Below are positions 58,368-64,000 of a stretch of DNA of 64,000 bases, piece after piece. The stretch spans positions 2,734,601 through 2,798,600 of the forward strand of contig NW_004624843.1 of NCBI RefSeq assembly GCF_000247695.1, written 5' to 3'. The stretch comes from Heterocephalus glaber. Its lineage: Eukaryota > Chordata > Mammalia > Rodentia > Bathyergidae. Position numbers and translations under genes: made by a program. The notes under the pieces were generated by a model, which saw nothing but the letters and a program-made list of their open reading frames with translations, did no database searches and was not told the origin of the DNA. The stretch's first letter is position 1; each line of letters starts with the position of its first letter.

Positions 58368-58885
58368 GCAGTCCTCAAACTTTACTGTCATTTTCAGGAT
58401 CATTATACACTTAAAAATTATTGAAAAACCCAAATAGGTCTTGTTTATATATTTATATGCATCATAGAAGAAATTAAAACTGAGGACACCTGAACTACAT
58501 ATTTATTAATAATTTTAGATAGAATATCTATTTTCTGGTTATAAGGTAAATAACATTTTCGCTTAAAAGTTTCCATTTTTCAAGTCAAAAACACTTTTAA
58601 TGAGAAAAATGACATTGCTTTACATTTTCACAAATCCCTTTAATGTCTATTTTAATAGAAGATAGCTGGATTTTTAAAAATCTGATTCTGCATTCAATTT
58701 GTTGCAATACTTAACATCATATATCTTCCCCTAAAAAACTCCATTGGATATCTTTGATAGCACAAAAGTAGAGATTGTAAATGCCACCTTAATTTTATTA
58801 GGAAAGAGTTCTGAATTTGTGTACCTCCTGGAAGGATCTTGGGGACTCTTAGGGATCTTTTACTTCTTTGAAGTGCGTTCCAGTT
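58368..58885 (+). mobile_element. Ancient hAT-like DNA transposon
   Basis: Starts CAGTCCTCAAACTTTACTG and ends with GGATCTTGGGGACTCTTAGGGATC…CTTTGAAGTGCG, which is inverted relative to the start. Internal GCATTGCTTTACATTTTCACAAATCCCTTTAATGTCT and TAGAAGATAGCTGGATT match a known old mammalian repeat that I cannot name. Confidence 0.5.
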
Positions 58886-59209
58886 GAATTTGCCACTTGA
58901 TTATTTTCCAATTGTTTTATTACACTAAATGAGGATCTAACTAATAGACACTAAGAGATCAGCTTACACAATACAAAAGAGAATGAAGCCTGCTGAACTC
59001 AAGACCACAGAGCCATGACACAGAGTTATGAAGTATTAAAATGCTCTTATTTAAATAAAAATGCACCATTATGACTAACACAAGACTTCAAATGTAACTT
59101 CATTAAAATCCTTCTTACCTGTAGAGACAAGCAAAATAATGCACTAGGTAGTCAGGTTTTATCCTTTGACACAAATATACCTTTATACAGTATTCAGTAT
59201 TGATGTGTT
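58886..59209. other. Spacer
   Basis: Nothing recognised. Confidence 0.3.
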
Positions 59210-59610
59210 TGTTTCCATTATATAAATAAGGTTTCATGCATCTTATTTTTTTTTAACACAGAATTCAGATTTTGAGATGTATTCCACATAATGACTTATA
59301 AAACCAGTAAATTCATTTAAACTGGTTTATGACCTTATGCAGTGTCTTAATTGTTTGCTTCCTAGTAATGGACTTTTAAATTGTTCCTAATTGGTTATAC
59401 ATATAAATGATGCTAAAATGAATTCTTGCTCATATTTCTTCTATCATTTTTGCAAAATATTTCTCTAGATTGATTTGAAAATGTAGTATCCAGGTCTCTG
59501 TACCCATGCGCTTTTATTTTGCTAGATGTGGTCATCCTAACCTGTATATAGCAGTTTATGATTCTACCAGAAGAGTATATGCAGTCCATCTTCCTCACAC
59601 TTAAAATTGT
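59210..59610 (-). mobile_element. L1-type 3' region, antisense, very diverged
   Basis: TTAAATTGTTCCTAATTGG, AATGATGCTAAAATGAATTC and GCAGTTTATGATTCTACCAGAAGAG follow the antisense L1 order (…AATAATGCTGCTATGAAC…CATTCCCACCAGCA…). Confidence 0.5.
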
Positions 59611-59689
59611 TGACTTTCGTTGTGCCTTTCTGAGCCTAGAATGGTGTTAGAACATAGTGGGTCTTCAGCAAATACTTGTTACCCGCAGA

Positions 59690-60200
59690 AACTCTAGCCT
59701 GAGCTTGAACATTTGAATATGGACTCACTTTGCAGGCTTATGCATACTGCCTCTTTCCTTGTCCCGTGTGGCCCACGCAATGGACATACAGGCTGTCTCT
59801 CAAGTCAGCAGACTGTAAAATAAAACCAGAAGCTCCTGTTACTTTATTGTATTCCAAGAATCACTTTGCATTGCACATTCTTGACAAACAGTAGCTCTAC
59901 CCCTTTTGATGGTCCACATCCTTACCCTTCAAAACAGTCGTCCTGTCTTTGAGGTCACCATTACCATAGCTCAGAGACAAGTGCAGCTGAAACTATTCAT
60001 CTTGGATGGAAGCTGCCAGAACGCTCTTCTGCAAGCTTTACTGTGGGATGCATAGCTATGCAGTGAGAGACCGCTGTCTGCATTCAATTACACTGCTGCA
60101 AGGCTAGTGTAATTGTTTCAAGACCCTACAAATTACCAGATGTCGACAACCAGCTCAAATGTGTTTCCTTGTCCCTATAAGCTCAGGGAAATTTTTAAAA
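59690..60200. other. Non-repetitive segment with palindromes, candidate conserved noncoding element
   Basis: About 500 bp with balanced composition and no repeat signature. It contains the perfect 14-bp palindrome TGCATAGCTATGCA (60049-60062) and the inverted repeat CAATTACACT / AGTGTAATTG (60085-60094 and 60106-60115, 11-nt loop). The CAATTA/TAATTG cores are homeodomain-like. No coding frame. Enhancer function is inference. Confidence 0.4.
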
Positions 60201-62039
60201 TTGAAGAGGTGGTATGTCTTTGATACCTCAAATATATATCTTCTCATTTGAAGAAAATCTTGGACATGTGTATAATAAAATGTGATGATAGCACTGTTGT
60301 AACCCAGCTTGTCCTAAATACCCATGATACACTAAGCTTGCATGCATGCACATTTTCATTTTATGTAAGGAAATGCATACTAGAGATAGAAATGAGCTGT
60401 ATGGAATGACACACCCTAGGTCTTTCAATGAATCAGGTAAACTAGTGTCCATATATCTTTGTGATTTTCTTGTAAGATAAAACTCAAATCTGTAAGAGAA
60501 AAAAAGCCAATAAATTATAGCCACAAATCATATAGGACAATTGGGAATTACAATTCCAATAATTTGAAATGTGACTATATTCATATTAGACAGAGGAACT
60601 GAGGTATGAAATGTGAAAGTAACTTAGCAATACAGTGCAATAAACAAACCAGAACATTGCTGTCCTGGCCCAAACACCTTCCTTGACTTTCTCCAACCTC
60701 CATATCTACCAAGATAGTGTTTAGTGCTCATTTCTGCTGAGCTCCAGACCTTTGACCATTTCCAGAGAATACTCAAAGGTCACCGAAGTTGCAAGCTGAT
60801 CCAATGATTCTCTTATCATTTTGTGCATTTTGTGATTACTAATTATACCATCACTTCTTCTGGATATTTAGTAAATGAAAAAAATAATCCATAGAATTTG
60901 GAAATTCCACACTTGACTTTTGTTTCTTTCACATTTCATATTCTCTCTCCCCCATGACAGGGATGAATATGTTTATCAGCTCCTTCTGCTCTCAACCTAC
61001 TGCAAAGTCCTGTTGGGTTTTAATATATGTGCCAGGTCTGAAGAACCAGGAATTACAATTTCAGTTCTATTCACAAAGGCACCAAAGCTTATTGGCTAAT
61101 GATATTTGGTTAAATTATTATTCTAGAGTATTTATAAATTATTTACTATGCTTTTCCAAGAGAAAATAATGTCATCTTAGAAATAGGCAAATCTAGGATG
61201 GCTCCATATTTAAACGTCTTATTACATAGAAGTATTTTTTTGTATTACCAATCAACAGTAATAAAGTATTTAAAATAGACATTCCCTTCTAGATCGGGAA
61301 TTAGGAAAGGGCACAAGTATCAGTTTATGCATTTCGTGAATAGTTTGAATTGTGTACTAGGCATTGGCAAGGACACACATTTACTCAGAAATTTGTCACA
61401 AAGTCAGATAAGCTGAGCATATAACATGCAAACACAGACAGGATGATACATATACCTGAGCTTGTTAAAATATAATAAATAAACTTCGTTTAACAAAAGC
61501 AGAAAAGAAATCAAAAGGAACAAATATAACCTCAAGCTGGGAAAAATCATTTTAAATGCTCAAACATTTATTTGATATTATCTTTCCGAGCCTAGTGGAG
61601 CAAAAATAATCACATTCCTTTTCCTTTACATACTTTCATTCAGGGAAACCAGATGCAGAATGAAGCATTGCTTCCCTGCCAAAACTGTCAACTTTGTTTA
61701 ATATTTGAGGTTTATGCCCCATAAAAGAGAGGAGCAAAAGTATTGTTGGTGCTGGCAGATCTGAATTTAAATCATTTTTAACTGATCACTATGCATTCTG
61801 ACATTAGACATGAATCTTCGTATTCCCCAGTTATTCCAACTGTTTCACATTGTGTTACAGTGGGGAAGAGTGGAGTGGTGTTAAGGGTAGGCACATATAT
61901 GCATACTTCATACACATTTCCACTACTGAGATTATTTGTCTTTCAATATTTCTCACAGAGCAATATTTACCAGCTTCCAAAAGATGCTCTTGCTCAAGTT
62001 GATCATGATCATAATCAAAATCATGACAACACTCATCAA
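60201..62039. other. Intergenic, AT-rich
   Basis: No gene. A GATCATGATCATAATCAAAATCATG low-complexity stretch lies at 62000-62026. Otherwise not recognised. Confidence 0.35.
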
Positions 62040-62180
62040 GTATTTGTCTTGTGTAAAATGCTGATCTAATTCCTTTGCCTATGTTCATTCTTTAATCTTC
62101 AAAACAACACTTTGGATGAAATACTATCTTCATCTTCCTTTTAAAGGTAAAGAAACTGAGTCACAGGGAAATTAAGAAAC
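62040..62180 (-). repeat. MIR SINE, antisense
   Basis: TTTAATCTTCAAAACAACACTTTGGATG, then CCTTTTAAAGGTAAAGAAACTGAGTCACAGGGAAATTAAG is a clear antisense MIR core. Confidence 0.7.
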
Positions 62181-62289
62181 ATCAATTTTGTCTTACTCAA
62201 AGTTGTTTTTTTTTAATCTCCCTTCTTCTAAAGATCCAGTACAGTGGTGATGAAAGGCTCATAATTTGTTTGTGATTATTATTTTTTGT

Positions 62290-62700
62290 TCATGTTCCTG
62301 CCCTACTGTGGCCCTGATTCCCTCTAGATGGGGTATGTTTATTGCCTCCGTTGACTTTGGTCTTGGCCATGTGATTCTCTCACCAATAGCTCACAGTTGG
62401 AAGTTTTAATTCTATGTTCCAAGCAGAAAGGTTAAATGGAGGTAGGTGGTTTGGCAATGGATTGCTTGTATTTCTGTTGTATGCTTATAAGAACAACATG
62501 TCCCAGGGAGGGGCCGCTGCTTTACCCTGGGTACTGCAATGTGAAGACACAGAGAGTCTGGCCAAGCCAGCACTGCCAAGACGAACAGTTGCTGAGCCGG
62601 AGCCCTCATGCATCATAAGTGGGAGATAAATCTATGGTGTAAGCTACTGAGTTAATGTGGCTGGTGGTTATGACAGTAAAAACTGACTGAAAACAATAAA
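62290..62700 (+). repeat. Old LTR-like repeat
   Basis: GCCCTGATTCCCTCTAGATGG, CTTGGCCATGTGATTCTC, AGTGGGAGATAAATCTATGG and GTAAGCTACTGAGTTAATGTGGC. The end resembles the copy at 57585-57900. Family not named. Confidence 0.4.
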
Positions 62701-63845
62701 GAGTAAAACATGCTATAAAACCACCACAACAAGAAGAATTAGATGGAGGCCATGTGAGGACAGAAAGACTTAAGTATTTCTAGAGGATGGAAAGTTGTTG
62801 GAGAAGTGTTGAGTGGAACCGTTTAAGTATAACCACAGCTTACAAATCATGTGAGGATACTACAGCCTGCCTCACAGAAGCTGGGTGACAACTTGGACCC
62901 AAGGGTGCTAGAGAGTCTGAAGTCTTTGAAGCAACTAACCTCATGTTCCATTACCCACCTAAACCTAAACTCAGTGTCCGGGAGCCTCCTTCAATACACA
63001 GTGCTTGAGGTTCTCAATCATAGTCTTATTGTTGGCTACCAAGAGATAACAGTCATTTGAATAAAACCTATAATAAGATCAGGAAAGTGGCCAATACTTT
63101 TCAATAAATTATATCCCTGGAGGAAAGAAAGAATATTCATAGACAGAGGACAATTTTTAAATAATTCAAATCCGCATTTTTAGGAATATGCGAAAAGAGT
63201 CTTTGTTAATAGAAATAAAAAAGCAAAACAGAGCATTGAAGAAAAAGAATTATGAGAAGTGGACCTCCTTGGAAATGTAAAATACTGTTTTCAGTATTAG
63301 TGATTAGTTGATTAGGTTGATTATTTGGTTAAGATGGTGAGCAGCAGATATTTCCGTTGATTTCTGTTGAGAATGTGTGTCTCCCCTGATGTAACTAAAA
63401 AATACTTTATGAGGTGCTAATTTGGGGTTATTGATCTTAGGCTTTATAATCACCTTCTATTCAGTCAATGGTATTAGCATCCATTGACAATCCTTGCTTC
63501 AATTAAATCATCATATTGAGAGTACCAAATTGATAGATTTAAATTCTATCCCTTATTTTCTATATATATCTATTCCTCTCTCTTTTTTGTGTTGCTTTGG
63601 GTAATATTAAGAATTCATGGATCTTTATTAGTTTTTAGACAATGGATTATTATTGATCATTACTATTTTTATTACTCAAATTGTCCCAGATTGTACAGCC
63701 TCTGGGAGTCTCTACACGCTGGCTCCTCTAAAAGATGTGTCTCAAGATTCAGATGGTAAGTAACTGAAAATATGTAGAAACCTAAGCATATCACCATGAG
63801 ATAAAAACATCAAAAGAAAATAGAGTATAAAATCTTCTAGGTTAA
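62701..63845. other. Intergenic, AT-rich
   Basis: No gene recognised. The right end may be the junction of the truncated L1. Confidence 0.3.
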
Positions 63846-64000
63846 AAAACAAAGATTGAAGATGATATCAGAAAATGGACCGACATCCCCTGCTCCTGGG
63901 TAGGAAGGATTAATATAGTGAAAACGGCCATACTTCCAAAACTGCTATATAGATTTAATGCAATTCCAATTGAGATCCCAGCAGCATACTTCATGGACCT
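63846..64000 (+). mobile_element. L1 ORF2 fragment, frame open to the window edge
   Basis: Translates in one frame as …[13 protein letters not shown], then [20 protein letters not shown] and [13 protein letters not shown]. This is the conserved segment just downstream of the reverse-transcriptase core of L1 ORF2p. The frame opens after a TAA at 63843-63845 and has no stop up to the edge, so this is a fairly young 5'-truncated or rearranged copy. The rest lies outside. Confidence 0.85.

Noticed and set aside
1..64000. CRISPR array, operon or other bacterial/phage-type system
   Set aside because: The DNA is mammalian: SINEs, LINEs, LTRs and low CpG; no spaced direct repeats or gene clusters.

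Overview
This is AT-rich mammalian nuclear DNA, almost certainly from a rodent and probably from its X chromosome. The rodent call rests on tRNA-derived ID-type SINEs with A and B boxes and a simple A tail, plus a B4-like (ID+B1) element and a 7SL/B1-like element. The ID sequence (GGCCGGGGATTTAGCTCAG type, ending CCCTGGTACC) looks to me more like hystricomorph rodents (guinea pig or mole-rat group) than like mouse, rat or squirrel. That finer placement is memory-based inference and should be checked. The X-linkage inference comes from the single recognisable gene, a MAGE-B family member.

The gene is at the extreme left, on the minus strand (39-1121). It is a single-exon MAGE-B-like reading frame of 360 codons. 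Its N-terminus is built from five copies of a 19-residue unit, one of them shortened, and it is followed by a MAGE homology domain. A TAG stop cuts the last conserved helix, yet the lost family tail is still readable in the same frame in bases 1-38. A tight CpG cluster lies about 140-190 bp upstream of the ATG. A doubtful broken reading frame of unknown identity lies just beyond (1364-1636, plus strand).

The remaining roughly 62 kb is a gene desert filled with interspersed repeats of several ages. The oldest layer is MIR and L2 fragments, MER5-like and other hAT-like DNA transposons, Tigger-like elements, and fragments of a long ancient repeat that I recognise but cannot name. The middle layer is antisense and sense L1M-type pieces and many MaLR-like solo LTRs (starting TGTTATGG or similar). 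The youngest layer is ID SINEs with visible target-site duplications, short L1 3' tails sharing one end sequence (…AATGTACCAATAAA…), a class II (IAP/ERVK-like) solo LTR with a perfect 6-bp target duplication at 55371-55882, and an L1 ORF2 fragment with an intact frame that runs off the right edge.

Unexplained structure includes a perfect 15-bp-arm hairpin at 42541-42574, two palindromic elements within 70 bp inside non-repetitive sequence near 60.05-60.12 kb, a diverged 200-bp duplication 1.25 kb apart at 33.2 and 34.5 kb, and three CpG-containing islets (18.9, 38.1 and 40.1-40.3 kb) in otherwise CpG-poor DNA. I see no CRISPR, operon, phage, tRNA or rRNA gene. I found nothing that looks like a new multi-gene system. 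The most biologically interesting objects are the repeat-expanded, C-terminally truncated MAGE gene and the palindromic or conserved-looking noncoding segments.
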